This document shows, in pieces, positions 16,582 to 26,444 of a stretch of 64,000 bases of DNA. The DNA comes from Chitinophaga dinghuensis (lineage in GTDB: Bacteria > Bacteroidota > Bacteroidia > Chitinophagales > Chitinophagaceae). The stretch spans positions 62,001-126,000 of the forward strand of contig NZ_QLMA01000003.1 of assembly GCF_003259435.1 (NCBI RefSeq). Direction: 5' to 3'. The position numbers were made by a program, and so were the translations under genes. Each line of letters begins with the position of its first letter. Position 1 is the stretch's first letter. The notes under the pieces were generated by a model. The model did not search any database. It saw only the letters and a program-made list of their open reading frames with translations, and was not told where the DNA came from.

Positions 16582-17694
16582 TTACAGATTATCTAATGTA
16601 GCAGCGCGGTGAATGATACCGCCGGCTATTACATCATCGCCATCGTAGAATACGGCTGACTGGCCGGGAGCGATACCTTTTACGTTTTCGTAGAAGTTCA
16701 CTTTGATGAGGCCATTGTCGTTCTGGAGGCTACTGAGCGCGCCTTTATCCTTATAACGGATTTTGGTGATCGCTTCCATACCATCTGTAATGGTTTCGTA
16801 TTTACCCATATTCAGGCCACCTACGATCATGGTATTCTTTTGCAGTTCATCCTCATTGCCAAGTACGACCGTATTGGTTTCCGGAATGATTTCCGTTACA
16901 AACACCGGACGTCCGAGGGCAATATCCAGCCCTTTACGTTGTCCGATAGTATAGAAAGGATAACCTTTATGTTTCCCAACGATGGTGCCGTCAGCAAGTA
17001 CAAAATTACCGCCGTTCACTCTTTCTTCGAGGCCTTCCACTTTACGTTTCAGGAATCCGCGATAGTCGTTGTCCGGAACGAAGCAGATTTCATAGCTTTC
17101 TGCCTTCTTCGCCAGTTCAGGATAGCCAAAATCGAAGGCCATCTGTCTGATTTCCGTTTTACGATATTTACCTAAAGGCAGTATAGTACGTGCCAATACG
17201 TCTTGCTGGATACCCCACAGCACGTAGCTTTGATCCTTCAGTTCGTCTATACCTTTGCTGACCACCTGTCTGCCATTATCATGCTGACGAATTTGGGCAT
17301 AGTGACCGGTAGCAATAAATTCGCAGTCCATTGCGTCTGCGCGTTTCATCAGTGCGCGCCATTTGATATGGGTATTGCAGAGTACGCAAGGATTAGGAGT
17401 GCGTCCTGCAATATATTCATCTACGAAATTATTGATTACGAAGTCGCCGAATTCGTCCCGGATATCCAGAATAAAATGTGGAAATCCGTGATGCACCGCG
17501 GCTGCGCGGGCATCATTGAAGGAATCGAGGTTACAGCAGCCGGTTTCCTTCTTGCTGGCCCCAGCTGAAGCGTAGTCCCAGGTTTTCATGGTGATACCCA
17601 CCACTTCATACCCCTGTTCATGTAGCATCAGTGCTGTAACTGTACTGTCAATACCGCCACTCATGGCAACCAGCACTTTTCCAAGCTTGCTCAT
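16582..17694 (-). CDS. mnmA: tRNA-specific 2-thiouridylase
   Basis: 370-residue enzyme that thiolates U34 of tRNA-Lys, -Glu and -Gln. The PP-loop SGGIDSTVTALML near residue 10 binds ATP; the catalytic cysteines are in NPCVLCN and YEICFVPDNDYRGFL, and ATGHYAQ is present. The length and the C-terminal beta-barrel (DGDDVIAGGIIHRA) are standard. The ATG at 17694 is 21 bp after a TAATTTTG -7 box on the same strand. Confidence 0.96.
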   Translation of the reverse strand: MSKLGKVLVAMSGGIDSTVTALMLHEQGYEVVGITMKTWDYASAGASKKETGCCNLDSFNDARAAAVHHGFPHFILDIRDEFGDFVINNFVDEYIAGRTPNPCVLCNTHIKWRALMKRADAMDCEFIATGHYAQIRQHDNGRQVVSKGIDELKDQSYVLWGIQQDVLARTILPLGKYRKTEIRQMAFDFGYPELAKKAESYEICFVPDNDYRGFLKRKVEGLEERVNGGNFVLADGTIVGKHKGYPFYTIGQRKGLDIALGRPVFVTEIIPETNTVVLGNEDELQKNTMIVGGLNMGKYETITDGMEAITKIRYKDKGALSSLQNDNGLIKVNFYENVKGIAPGQSAVFYDGDDVIAGGIIHRAATLDNL

Positions 17695-17714
17695 TTACAA
17701 ATAATTTAAGGCTG

Positions 17715-17722
17715 CAAAATTA
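17715..17722 (-). promoter_or_regulatory. -7 box of mnmA promoter
   Basis: Minus-strand TAATTTTG fits the Bacteroidota -7 consensus TAnnTTTG exactly; a -33 element is not obvious. Confidence 0.5.
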
Positions 17723-17888
17723 CTTAAAATCCCGCCAACCCGCATACATATATTATCGATTATAGCAATACCACAATTGATTTTGACTATTTGATGATAT
17801 CATTTTCCCAATTTGAGGTTTTATTTAGGTTGTTGCTACAAATTATTAATTTAGCACGCTATATTTAATGTCCAAAGCTAAGATGTAA

Positions 17889-19388
17889 ATGTTACCAACA
17901 CTTAATAAGGAGCTCGTTTTAAAAAGAGCAGATTCCGGCGTTCATGAAGCACAGTTCAATTTTCCCGAAAGGATATTGCAATTCGGCACAGGCGTGCTTT
18001 TGCGCGGCCTGGTAGACTATCTGGTGGATAAAGCCAATAAGAAAGACATTTTCCAGGGTCGTATTGTGGTGGTGAAATCCACCGACGGAGATACCTCCGA
18101 TTTTGACCAACAAGATAGCCTCTATACCACGCATATCAAAGGAATTTCTCAAGGGGAATTAGTGGATAGTGTACTCATCAACTCTTCTATTTCCCGTGTT
18201 TTGCAATCGAATGCAGAGTGGAGTAAGATATTAGAGGTAACGCATCAGCCTGAATTACAAGTAATTATATCAAATACTACAGAAGTAGGGATTCAATATG
18301 TAGCCGAGAAAGTATTGGAAGGGGCCCCATCCAGTTTCCCTGGAAAACTGCTGGCGATATTGTGGGAGAGATATCAATACTTTAAAGGTAGCAGCAACAC
18401 TGGATTCGTGATTGTGCCTACAGAGCTGGTAGTGGATAATGGTAAATTGCTGCAGGAAATAGTGCTGCAACTGGCTGCCTTCAACGAAATGCCGGCCGCC
18501 TTCATCAACTGGATCAGCAGCGATAACCGCTTCTGTAGTTCGTTGGTGGACAGAATCGTGCCCGGAAAGCCCCGTAATCTGGCTGAGCAGGAAGGGAAAG
18601 CAGGTTATGCGGACAAGCTGTGGATTGAAGTAGAACCTTTCCTGTTATGGGCTATTGAAGGGGATGAGCATATCAAATCCGTATTGTCTTTTTATACTGC
18701 CGATGAACGAATGCTGATTGCCCCGAGCATCACGCCGTTCAGAGAGCAGAAACTGCGCATACTCAATGGCAGCCATACAGCTGCTGTGCCATTGGCTTAT
18801 CTGAGCGGACTAAATACGGTGTATGAGTGTATGGAAGATGGGTATATGAAGCATTTCTTCCAGCAGGTGATCTTGCAGGAGATACTGCCTACCATCCAGG
18901 ATATTTGTCCACAAGCCACCACCTTTGCCCAGGATGTACTGGACAGGTTTGCCAATCCATTTATTGCGCATAAACTGATCAGTATTACTTTCCAGGAAAG
19001 TTCCAAAATGAATGCGCGCAATGTACGTACCCTGCTGCGTTATTATGAGCAGCAGCAGGCATTACCGGCGCATATGTGTCTTGGTTTTGCGGCCATGTTA
19101 TTGTTCCTGAAACCGGTGAAAGAGGAGAATGGAAAATACTACGGTGCGAGAGATGGGGAAGAATACCTGATAACAGATGATAATGCTGCTATTTTTGCCG
19201 CTTATTGGCAGCAGCAGAGCAATACCCAGGATATGGTAGCACAGATTGCCCGTGATCAGCGTTTGTGGGAAGTGAACCTGGATGAGATTCCTGGATTTAC
19301 TGCTACTATCAGTGAACATTTAGATCAATTACAAGAACAGGGAGTGAAGCAATTTATCCGCCGGGAGCTGGCTTCTTCCGGACTATAA
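17889..19388 (+). CDS. uxaB: tagaturonate reductase (altronate oxidoreductase)
   Basis: 499-residue NAD-dependent enzyme of the mannitol dehydrogenase family that interconverts D-tagaturonate and D-altronate in galacturonate catabolism. The N-terminal Rossmann segment RILQFGTGVLLRGL and the catalytic-domain segment LRILNGSHTAAVPLAYL, with the conserved Lys/Asn/His region, are typical, and the length fits. First gene of a five-gene hexuronate operon; uxaC follows after 13 bp. A weak TAATTTAG box at 17847-17854 may be its promoter. The substrate assignment is supported by the neighbouring uxaC, kdgK and eda. Confidence 0.93.
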   Translation: MLPTLNKELVLKRADSGVHEAQFNFPERILQFGTGVLLRGLVDYLVDKANKKDIFQGRIVVVKSTDGDTSDFDQQDSLYTTHIKGISQGELVDSVLINSSISRVLQSNAEWSKILEVTHQPELQVIISNTTEVGIQYVAEKVLEGAPSSFPGKLLAILWERYQYFKGSSNTGFVIVPTELVVDNGKLLQEIVLQLAAFNEMPAAFINWISSDNRFCSSLVDRIVPGKPRNLAEQEGKAGYADKLWIEVEPFLLWAIEGDEHIKSVLSFYTADERMLIAPSITPFREQKLRILNGSHTAAVPLAYLSGLNTVYECMEDGYMKHFFQQVILQEILPTIQDICPQATTFAQDVLDRFANPFIAHKLISITFQESSKMNARNVRTLLRYYEQQQALPAHMCLGFAAMLLFLKPVKEENGKYYGARDGEEYLITDDNAAIFAAYWQQQSNTQDMVAQIARDQRLWEVNLDEIPGFTATISEHLDQLQEQGVKQFIRRELASSGL

Positions 19389-19401
19389 ACCCATTAGGCA
19401 T

Positions 19402-20796
19402 ATGAAAGAATTTTTGTCGGAGGACTTTTTACTACAAACAGCAACAGCGAAGCGTTTATATTTTGATTATGCGCAATCCATGCCGGTGATAGATTATCAT
19501 AATCACCTGCCGCCGGATGAAATTGCACAGAATAAAGTATTTGAGAATCTGACGGCTATCTGGCTGCGTGGCGATCACTACAAGTGGCGCGCCATGCGGG
19601 CGAATGGCGTAGCGGAGAAGTATATCACCGGAGACGCTGACGACTATACGAAGTTCCGTCATTGGGCAGCTACCGCGCCGTATACGATGCGCAATCCGCT
19701 GTATCACTGGTCGCATATGGAGTTGAAGAATCCGTTTGGAATTACGGAGTTGCTGAGTGAGTCCACCGCCGAAAGTATCTATCAACGTTGTAATGAGCAG
19801 TTGCCTCAGTTCAGCACGCAGTCGCTGCTGACGCATTACCAGGTTAAAACCCTTTGTACTACGGATGATCCGGTGGATTCGCTGGAGCATCATGCTGCTA
19901 TTGCAGCCAATCCGTTTGGGACGGTAGTATTGCCTACTTTCCGGCCGGACAGGGCGATGGCAGTGGATAATCCGGCGATGTTCAATGCATTTGTGGATAA
20001 GCTCTCTGAAGTACTGAATACGGATATTAACAGCTATGATAAGCTGATGGTGGGTTTGCAACAGCGTCATGATTATTTCCATGAGAAAGGCGGACGGTTG
20101 AGCGATCATGGGCAGAGTGCATTTTATTTTAAAACAGCCACTGCTGCCGAGTTGGAAGGTATTTTCGAGAAAGCGCGGAAGGGACAGACCGCCAGCGAGT
20201 TGGAGAATGAGCAGTTCCGCACGGCGGTGTTGTTACAGATATGTGAGTGGAATCATGAGAAAGGTTGGGCCCAGCAGTTCCATGTTGGCGCAATACGGAA
20301 TAATAATAGTCGCCTACTGGCTTCTTATGGCGCGGATGCGGGTGTAGACTCTATTGGCGACTGGAAGAATGCTATTGCGATGAGTGCATTCCTGAATGAA
20401 CTTGATAAGAAAAATAAACTGGCAAAGACTGTTCTGTACAACCTGAACGGCGCCGATAATGATGTATTTGCAACGATGGCGGGCAATTTCCAGGATGGAA
20501 GCGTACCGGGGAAAATCCAGTATGGTTCCGGTTGGTGGTTCCTGGATCAGAAAGACGGAATGGAGAAACAAATGAACTGTTTAAGCAATATGGGCTTGCT
20601 TTCCCGCTTTGTGGGGATGCTGACAGATTCCCGTAGTTTCTTATCTTATTCGCGTCATGAATATTTCCGTCGTATTTTGTGTAATCTCCTGGGTAAGGAT
20701 GTGGAGAATGGTGAGTTGCCTAACGATATTGCTTGGTTAGGTAAAATGGTGCAGGATATTAGTTACAATAATGCAAAAGCATATTTCGGATTCTAA
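19402..20796 (+). CDS. uxaC: glucuronate/galacturonate isomerase
   Basis: 464-residue isomerase of the amidohydrolase superfamily converting D-glucuronate to fructuronate and D-galacturonate to tagaturonate. The metal-binding HxH is His33/His35 in VIDYHNHLPPDEI, and the C-terminal VGMLTDSRSFLSYSRHEYFR is a family hallmark. Normal length. Its stop overlaps the start of kdgK by one base (TAATG), indicating coupled translation. Confidence 0.96.
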   Translation: MKEFLSEDFLLQTATAKRLYFDYAQSMPVIDYHNHLPPDEIAQNKVFENLTAIWLRGDHYKWRAMRANGVAEKYITGDADDYTKFRHWAATAPYTMRNPLYHWSHMELKNPFGITELLSESTAESIYQRCNEQLPQFSTQSLLTHYQVKTLCTTDDPVDSLEHHAAIAANPFGTVVLPTFRPDRAMAVDNPAMFNAFVDKLSEVLNTDINSYDKLMVGLQQRHDYFHEKGGRLSDHGQSAFYFKTATAAELEGIFEKARKGQTASELENEQFRTAVLLQICEWNHEKGWAQQFHVGAIRNNNSRLLASYGADAGVDSIGDWKNAIAMSAFLNELDKKNKLAKTVLYNLNGADNDVFATMAGNFQDGSVPGKIQYGSGWWFLDQKDGMEKQMNCLSNMGLLSRFVGMLTDSRSFLSYSRHEYFRRILCNLLGKDVENGELPNDIAWLGKMVQDISYNNAKAYFGF

Positions 20797-21794
20797 TGAA
20801 AGCAGTAAAAGTAATTACGTTCGGGGAAATCCTGCTGAGGCTTTCTCCGCAGCTGTCGCAGCACACGGCAGCCATCTACGTAGGCGGCGCCGAGGCCAAT
20901 GTAGCCGCCGCTCTGGCACAATGGGGTACGCCCGTTTCCTATCTCAGTAAGGTACCGGATAACGGCCTTTCCCGGGATGTGTTGGCACAGTTGACAGCCC
21001 TGGGTATCGAAACGGACCGGATGCTGTGGGGAGGGGATCGTATCGGCCTATATTATCTGGCGCAAGGGAGTGACCTGAAACATGCAGAGGTAGTGTATGA
21101 CCGCAAATATTCTTCTTTCTCCGCCATTGAGCCCGGATCGGTAGACTGGGACAGTTTGCTGGGAGATGCAGAATGGTTCCACTGGAGCGCTATTACGCCA
21201 GCTTTAAATCCTGAAGCGGCAGCCATCTGCCTGGAAGTATTGAAGGCAGCTACGCGTAAGGGCCTGACCATCTCCACAGATCTTAATTTCCGCAGCAAGC
21301 TATGGCAATATGGTAAAAAGCCATATGAAGTAATGCCGGAACTGGTGGAATACTGCGATGTGATTATGGGAAATATCTGGGCGGCACATACCATGTTGGA
21401 TACATCCCTGAATTCCGCGGAATTGGAGCTGGATAAAAGAGAGATCTACCTGGAGCAGGCTACACATGTTGCACAGCAGATTACAGATCGTTATAAGCGC
21501 TGTAAACGCGTAGCATTTACATTCCGTTTTTCCAATGGTCCTACTCATGCCCATTACTATGCGTTTTATTACAACCAGGGAAAAGTGAGTGTGAGTAAAA
21601 CATATGACACTGATCAGGTAGTGGACAGAGTGGGTAGTGGCGATTGTTTTATGGCGGGGCTGATTCATGCACAACTGGCAGGAAGGGATGATCAGGGTAT
21701 TATCTCCTATGCAGCAGCTGCAGCGTATTCCAAATTCTTTGTAAAGGGCGATTTTAATACTACTTCGGTAGATGACATTTATAAATTGATGTAG
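20796..21794 (+). CDS. kdgK: 2-dehydro-3-deoxygluconokinase (PfkB family sugar kinase)
   Basis: 332-residue cytoplasmic kinase that phosphorylates 2-keto-3-deoxygluconate to KDPG. The N-terminal GEILLRLSP and GGAEANVAAALAQWG substrate-side motifs and the C-terminal catalytic DRVGSGDCFMAGLIH (anion hole and catalytic Asp) are intact. It is slightly shorter than ribokinase but usual for KdgK. It is placed between uxaC and eda, exactly where the kinase step belongs, with eda 4 bp downstream. Confidence 0.94.
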   Translation: MKAVKVITFGEILLRLSPQLSQHTAAIYVGGAEANVAAALAQWGTPVSYLSKVPDNGLSRDVLAQLTALGIETDRMLWGGDRIGLYYLAQGSDLKHAEVVYDRKYSSFSAIEPGSVDWDSLLGDAEWFHWSAITPALNPEAAAICLEVLKAATRKGLTISTDLNFRSKLWQYGKKPYEVMPELVEYCDVIMGNIWAAHTMLDTSLNSAELELDKREIYLEQATHVAQQITDRYKRCKRVAFTFRFSNGPTHAHYYAFYYNQGKVSVSKTYDTDQVVDRVGSGDCFMAGLIHAQLAGRDDQGIISYAAAAAYSKFFVKGDFNTTSVDDIYKLM

Positions 21795-21798
21795 AACT

Positions 21799-22461
21799 AT
21801 GGCACCGAAATCAGAAATTATTTTTGCTGCATTCCAGCAAAGCGGCATTATCCCGGTATTTTATCATGAGGATGTAAACGTTTGCCTGGAAGTGTTACAG
21901 GCTTGTTATGACGGAGGACTTCGCGTGTTCGAGTTTACGAGTCGGGGAGCCGCTGCCAGAGCGAATTTTACCGCTATGCTGGAGCGCAAGAAAGCAACTA
22001 TGCCGGAAATGTATCTGGGTATTGGTACCATTAAGAATGCAGACGACGCTGCTTTCTTTGCAGATGCGGGCGCCGATTTTATTGTATGTCCGATAGTAGA
22101 TCCAGCAACTGCTGAAATATGCCATCAGCGCCAGATTACCTGGATTCCGGGCTGCATGACGCCAACAGAAATTGCGTTGGCGGAGAAAAATGGTGCGGGA
22201 CTGGTGAAGTTATTCCCTGGGAATGTACTGGGACCGGGTTTTGCCGCTGCAATCAAGCCGCTGTTTCCGGGACTGAAATTTATGCCAACAGGGGGCGTGG
22301 AACCTACTGCAGCCAGCATGAAGAGCTGGTTTGATACAGGCGTAATATGTGTGGGTATGGGCTCCAATTTGGTATCAAAGTCGGTGGTAGAAAACCGCGA
22401 TTGGGCCGCGTTGAAAGAAAAAGTTATGCAAACGTTTGCAATTCTGAAAGGCTTGCAGTAA
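21799..22461 (+). CDS. eda: KDPG/KHG aldolase
   Basis: 220-residue class I aldolase cleaving 2-keto-3-deoxy-6-phosphogluconate to pyruvate and glyceraldehyde-3-phosphate, also acting on 4-hydroxy-2-oxoglutarate in many bacteria. The Schiff-base lysine is Lys137 in GLVKLFPG; the catalytic Glu is in FEFTSRG, and the phosphate-binding residues are in GIGTIKN and FMPTGGVEPT. The gene contains two LacI-type operator-like palindromes, one near each end (21873 and 22427). Confidence 0.95.
   Translation: MAPKSEIIFAAFQQSGIIPVFYHEDVNVCLEVLQACYDGGLRVFEFTSRGAAARANFTAMLERKKATMPEMYLGIGTIKNADDAAFFADAGADFIVCPIVDPATAEICHQRQITWIPGCMTPTEIALAEKNGAGLVKLFPGNVLGPGFAAAIKPLFPGLKFMPTGGVEPTAASMKSWFDTGVICVGMGSNLVSKSVVENRDWAALKEKVMQTFAILKGLQ
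21873..21886. promoter_or_regulatory. operator-like site in the start of eda
   Basis: TGTAAACGTTTGCC matches the window's LacI-type palindrome TGCAAACGTTTGCA at 12 of 14 positions. It is inside coding sequence and may be chance. Confidence 0.3.
22427..22440. promoter_or_regulatory. LacI-type operator before the hexuronate transporter
   Basis: TGCAAACGTTTGCA, a perfect 14-bp palindrome, lies in the last codons of eda, 56 bp upstream of the MFS transporter start. The same exact sequence occurs at 36314 and 42681 in the uronate-polysaccharide block, which encodes a LacI regulator. Confidence 0.55.
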
Positions 22462-22495
22462 ATTCAGCCACTTTATAAATTCCAAATTCAGCCAA

Positions 22496-23836
22496 ATGAA
22501 TTCCACAACTTTAGGTAAGTATCGCTGGCGTATATGTGCGCTGTTGTTTTTTGCGACCACGATCAATTATGTAGACAGGCAGGTTATTGGATTACTGAAA
22601 GATACGCTGGCCGTAGAGTTTAACTGGTCCGAGCAGGATTATGGTTATGTAGTAACGGCGTTTGCGGCAGCATATTCCCTTGGTTTGCTGGCATTTGGCC
22701 GATTGATAGACCGTATTGGTAGTAAGCTGGGATATGCCGTTTCTGTGGCTGTCTGGAGTATTTCTGCAATGGCACATGCTGCCGCTCGTTCCACCTTTGG
22801 TTTTGGCGCTGCCCGTTCTGTACTGGGCGTAAGTGAAGCGGGTAACTTCCCTGCCGCTATTAAATCTGTAGCGGAGTGGTTCCCTAAAAAAGAAAGAGCC
22901 TTTGCGACCGGTATTTTCAACTCCGGTGCAAATATTGCCGCTATTGTCGGTCCTCCTACTGTGTACTGGATCTTATCTAATTATCACTGGCAGACAGCCT
23001 TCCTGTGGACAGGAGCTATTGGTTTCATCTGGTTGTTCTTCTGGTGGATATGGTATGAAATTCCTTCCCGTCAAAAGCGTTTAAGTAAAGCGGAATATGA
23101 TTATATCCATTCTGATAATGAGGAAGTAATTCCTGCGGATGATAAGAAATCCTCTGTGAAATGGGGTCAACTTTTTACTATCCGTCAAACCTGGGCATTT
23201 ATATTTGGTAAGCTGCTGACAGACCCGGTTTGGTGGTTTTTCCTGTTCTGGTTGCCTACTTATTTATCAACCACTTACGGTATTGATATGAAAGCCTCTA
23301 AAGGCTGGCCATTGATTGTGATTTACTCTATTTCCAGTATCGGAAGTATTGGCGGTGGCTGGTTATCCTCTTACCTGATCAAAAAAGGCTGGCCTGTGTT
23401 CAAAGCACGTAAGGTATCAATGCTGTTTTTTGCATTTTGCGTATTGCCGGTGGTAATCGTTCCCCATGTGAGTAACCTCGCGATGGGACTTGGTTTGATT
23501 GGATTGGCAACTGCTGCTCACCAGGCATGGTCTGCAAATATTTTTACTACAGTTTCTGATATGTTCCCTAAGAAGGCAGTAAGTTCTGTGGTAGGTATTG
23601 GCGGTATGGCCGGTTCTGTGGGCGGTACATTGGCGCCGCTGCTGGTGGGCGCTGTCCTGGATCATTACAAATTATTAGGTAAAATATCTACTGGATATGG
23701 TATCATCCTTACCTTCTGTGGCATCGCTTATCTGCTGGCCTGGTTGCTGATGCACTTCTTCGCGCCTAAAATGGAGCCGGTAGTGCTGGATGAGCCGACG
23801 CCTGTAGGGAATTTACCTCAGGAACAATTGAATTAA
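22496..23836 (+). CDS. MFS hexuronate transporter (ExuT-like)
   Basis: 446-residue inner-membrane permease with about 12 transmembrane helices. The start of helix 1 (TTINYVDRQVIGLLKDTL) is the signature of the anion:cation symporter family containing ExuT and glucarate/galactonate transporters, and the loop motif GRLIDRIGSKLGY is the MFS motif A. It imports hexuronates such as galacturonate and glucuronate for the enzymes encoded just upstream. It is the last gene of the operon, 34 bp after eda, followed by a strong bidirectional terminator. Confidence 0.9.
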   Translation: MNSTTLGKYRWRICALLFFATTINYVDRQVIGLLKDTLAVEFNWSEQDYGYVVTAFAAAYSLGLLAFGRLIDRIGSKLGYAVSVAVWSISAMAHAAARSTFGFGAARSVLGVSEAGNFPAAIKSVAEWFPKKERAFATGIFNSGANIAAIVGPPTVYWILSNYHWQTAFLWTGAIGFIWLFFWWIWYEIPSRQKRLSKAEYDYIHSDNEEVIPADDKKSSVKWGQLFTIRQTWAFIFGKLLTDPVWWFFLFWLPTYLSTTYGIDMKASKGWPLIVIYSISSIGSIGGGWLSSYLIKKGWPVFKARKVSMLFFAFCVLPVVIVPHVSNLAMGLGLIGLATAAHQAWSANIFTTVSDMFPKKAVSSVVGIGGMAGSVGGTLAPLLVGAVLDHYKLLGKISTGYGIILTFCGIAYLLAWLLMHFFAPKMEPVVLDEPTPVGNLPQEQLN

Positions 23837-23879
23837 ATCCACAAATAAAGTTTCAATCGTTTAAGAAGAGTACCAATGT

Positions 23880-23914
23880 AAAGAGTCAGGGGATGCGGCC
23901 CTGACTCTTTTTTT
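23880..23914. terminator. bidirectional terminator
   Basis: Perfect 12-bp stem AAAGAGTCAGGG/CCCTGACTCTTT with a 7-base loop and a T run; separates the hexuronate operon from the converging lipoprotein gene. Confidence 0.9.
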
Positions 23915-23926
23915 ATGTGTATAAGG

Positions 23927-25591
23927 TTATTGCTTTTTAGGATATAACTTGTAGAACTTAACTCCGTTCGTATATGCATCACCGTTATAATTGAAATAAT
24001 ATACCGCCCCGCTTTTATCCTGGCCAATGAACCTGGTATCTGTGAAATCCACCCATTTAGCACGGCCTGTAGTCTGATTCTGTTCCGGATGGGTTGTGTT
24101 TATTCCGTTTTCAGTTCCCGCATAGCAGTAGTAGTTTTTATTGAACAGATCATAGCTATACAGCGAATGTTGTCCGGCTGTTAACAAAGTTCCATCTGTT
24201 AATATCATACAACGATTGAGGTCCGTATCAAATCCATCTACCCAGAATCCGCCACTGTACGTCATTTTATACTTTGGATTGTTTTCATAAGATCGTATTG
24301 TAAACTGTGAAGTCAGGTAAGGTGGATAAGAAAAACCTTTGCTGTCATCGGCTAAATTATATTGTACAATGTTGTACTGTATCCAGTTGGTAGTCCAAAA
24401 TGAGAAGAGATTATTCCCCATTGGATCGTGGATATACTGTCCGGTGGTAACAGTGAATCCGCTACCTTTTACCTGACTGTACAAGGTGGAGTACATCAAT
24501 CCGCGACAATTGCCATCTGGCGTCATAGCTGAAATTTCATTGACACATTCGAACGGATAGTCGCCCACTGCGCCAGAGGCAATACCATTGTGCCAGAAGC
24601 TATGATTGTCCGTTAGATTATCTTCTGCATAAGCATTGGTGTAATACAGACTGCCATTCACATCTGTATTGAGCACCATAGCTACTATTTTTAAGGAAGA
24701 CACGTTGCCCTGGAAGCTGAATGATTTTTCCGCAACAGTAGCTTTGACTTTTTTTACCAGCGTACGATTGAGGGTAGTCAACTGCTTGCTGGCGAGATTC
24801 ATTTTAACCAGGCGAAAGATGTAATTATCTGATGTATCGGTGCTGTTCTCTTTTGTTTCTGCGGAGAGGTACAGATAATCGCCCTCAAAGGTAACGGCGG
24901 AGCCAATGAACTGCTGGAAAGTAAAGCTGTTGCCTTTATCATCTTTGGCATTCGCTCCAACCTGATATAATGAGGTGAATTGTCCATTGCTCAGTGATTG
25001 TATGCCAAGGCTATTCTGAAAGTAGATATTCCCATTCTTATCATTTGAAACGGAGTACAGCAGGGAATAGCCTTTCGCGGAATATGCAGACATATCGGTG
25101 GGCTTCCAGGCAGCGATTTCATCTACCCAAAGCGTAGTGTCCGTGCGCATGTTTCCGGAATTAATCAATTTGATATTGATAGGAGGACCATATGCAGTCA
25201 CGCCATTGGCAGTTACACATACCTTCCTGTTAGGGCCAACTCCCATCTCTTTGGTGACTACAAAGCGGATGGCATCGATGGGGTCCTGAGGACTGTAGAA
25301 GGTGGCATTCATGGTTAGCCGGGCAGTATCCTGGATGGTTACTGGGATACCACCAACTGTGATGGATGTTCCACTAACTGTTGGAAAGAGCTTTCCGATT
25401 AACATAACCGTGTCTCCCACTACTACATCTTTTGGATAAGTCCAGTCTATCGGCGCAATACGTGATCCTGTAAACTGTGAGTAATGATCTGCAAACCATG
25501 GTTGCATTTTCACCATCACGGCATGTTCGTCTACCTTTTTGCAGCTACTCCAAAGGAGGATGGCTGCGATGAAAAGAAAAATATTTTTCAT
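23927..25591 (-). CDS. lipoprotein of unknown function, TonB-receptor-associated
   Basis: 554-residue predicted lipoprotein: a short signal peptide with lipobox WSSC (Cys17). After it comes a beta-rich N-terminal domain (about residues 45-150) resembling an IPT/TIG fold (DVVVGDTVMLIGKLF, SITVGGIPVTI). The rest reads like a beta-propeller or repeated beta-sheet protein with many Tyr/Asn/Gly residues (YSVSNDKNGNIYFQNSLG). It lies downstream of, and on the same strand as, a TonB-dependent receptor and another lipoprotein, separated by 11 bp from the latter, so it is probably a surface-exposed partner of that receptor. No enzymatic motif was seen. Confidence 0.75.
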   Translation of the reverse strand: MKNIFLFIAAILLWSSCKKVDEHAVMVKMQPWFADHYSQFTGSRIAPIDWTYPKDVVVGDTVMLIGKLFPTVSGTSITVGGIPVTIQDTARLTMNATFYSPQDPIDAIRFVVTKEMGVGPNRKVCVTANGVTAYGPPINIKLINSGNMRTDTTLWVDEIAAWKPTDMSAYSAKGYSLLYSVSNDKNGNIYFQNSLGIQSLSNGQFTSLYQVGANAKDDKGNSFTFQQFIGSAVTFEGDYLYLSAETKENSTDTSDNYIFRLVKMNLASKQLTTLNRTLVKKVKATVAEKSFSFQGNVSSLKIVAMVLNTDVNGSLYYTNAYAEDNLTDNHSFWHNGIASGAVGDYPFECVNEISAMTPDGNCRGLMYSTLYSQVKGSGFTVTTGQYIHDPMGNNLFSFWTTNWIQYNIVQYNLADDSKGFSYPPYLTSQFTIRSYENNPKYKMTYSGGFWVDGFDTDLNRCMILTDGTLLTAGQHSLYSYDLFNKNYYCYAGTENGINTTHPEQNQTTGRAKWVDFTDTRFIGQDKSGAVYYFNYNGDAYTNGVKFYKLYPKKQ

Positions 25592-25602
25592 GATGATTGT
25601 TG

Positions 25603-26433
25603 TTAGAAGTTGTTTGTAGTAAGAATGGAAAGATTGGGTGCGATGCTGACGGTCCGCCCTGTTATTGGATCTACATAGGAGCCAGGATTGTTGTTGGAGT
25701 ATCCATAAATTACCAACGTATAGGCATGACCGGGAGTAACTGTTATAGAACCGGTAGCGATATAGTTGGAGGTATTGCCTGCATTATACAACTTGATGTT
25801 ATAAGTGGCAGGCCCTGTTACGGGCAGCGACAGGAAACCCGTGTTATCCTTGTATTTAGTGGATGCGGGGAAAGACACGGGTACTTGTTTGTTCAGCGTC
25901 ATATATACGGGGCCGGTGAAAGGGCTCAGATTAATGATTCGAACTCCTACTTTCGTTGTGTCTATCAAATATTTATCGGTGGCTACAATATGCGAAAAAT
26001 ATCCGCAGCTGTCGCCATAATAAACGATGGCGGGCGCATCGGGTTTGATGTCTACCTGTAAACTGTCCAATATCCTGCGTTTTCCATAACCGGAGGTATC
26101 TGTCAGCAGCAGCTGATGTTTTCCTTGATTCAGGTCTGTAAACTTCGTCCAGATGGAATTCAATCTTGGGTATACAGGCAGTGAGGAATTATCTACCCGG
26201 TAGAGATATGGAAATTGGGAATATTCGATGGTTGGGGCAGCAGTGTAAGTGGTGTCCCGGCTATCCACCAATACAATAGCGCCGGAAGGAGAGCCAGACA
26301 CAGCATTGATCAGGGCACTGGAAGTAAAAACATAACTTATCTTTCCTATTACGGGTAAATCCGGAGGAGTGACATCCTTATTACAGGCTGCTGCGAGGCA
26401 AATCATCGACAATAAGGCTATATATTTTTTCAT
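25603..26433 (-). CDS. DUF4397-like lipoprotein
   Basis: 276-residue predicted lipoprotein with lipobox LAAAC (Cys17). Two Ig-like beta domains are suggested: one around residues 30-130 and a second with the DUF4397 pattern, KVGVRIINLSPFTGPVYMTL followed by YNIKLYNAGNTSNYIATGS and TPGHAYTLVIYGY. Such proteins are usually anchored in the outer membrane and have unknown binding roles. It sits between the TonB receptor (11 bp upstream) and the larger lipoprotein, forming a receptor-lipoprotein-lipoprotein operon under likely FecI/FecR-type control. Confidence 0.75.
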   Translation of the reverse strand: MKKYIALLSMICLAAACNKDVTPPDLPVIGKISYVFTSSALINAVSGSPSGAIVLVDSRDTTYTAAPTIEYSQFPYLYRVDNSSLPVYPRLNSIWTKFTDLNQGKHQLLLTDTSGYGKRRILDSLQVDIKPDAPAIVYYGDSCGYFSHIVATDKYLIDTTKVGVRIINLSPFTGPVYMTLNKQVPVSFPASTKYKDNTGFLSLPVTGPATYNIKLYNAGNTSNYIATGSITVTPGHAYTLVIYGYSNNNPGSYVDPITGRTVSIAPNLSILTTNNF

Positions 26434-26444
26434 AAATGAGTTTG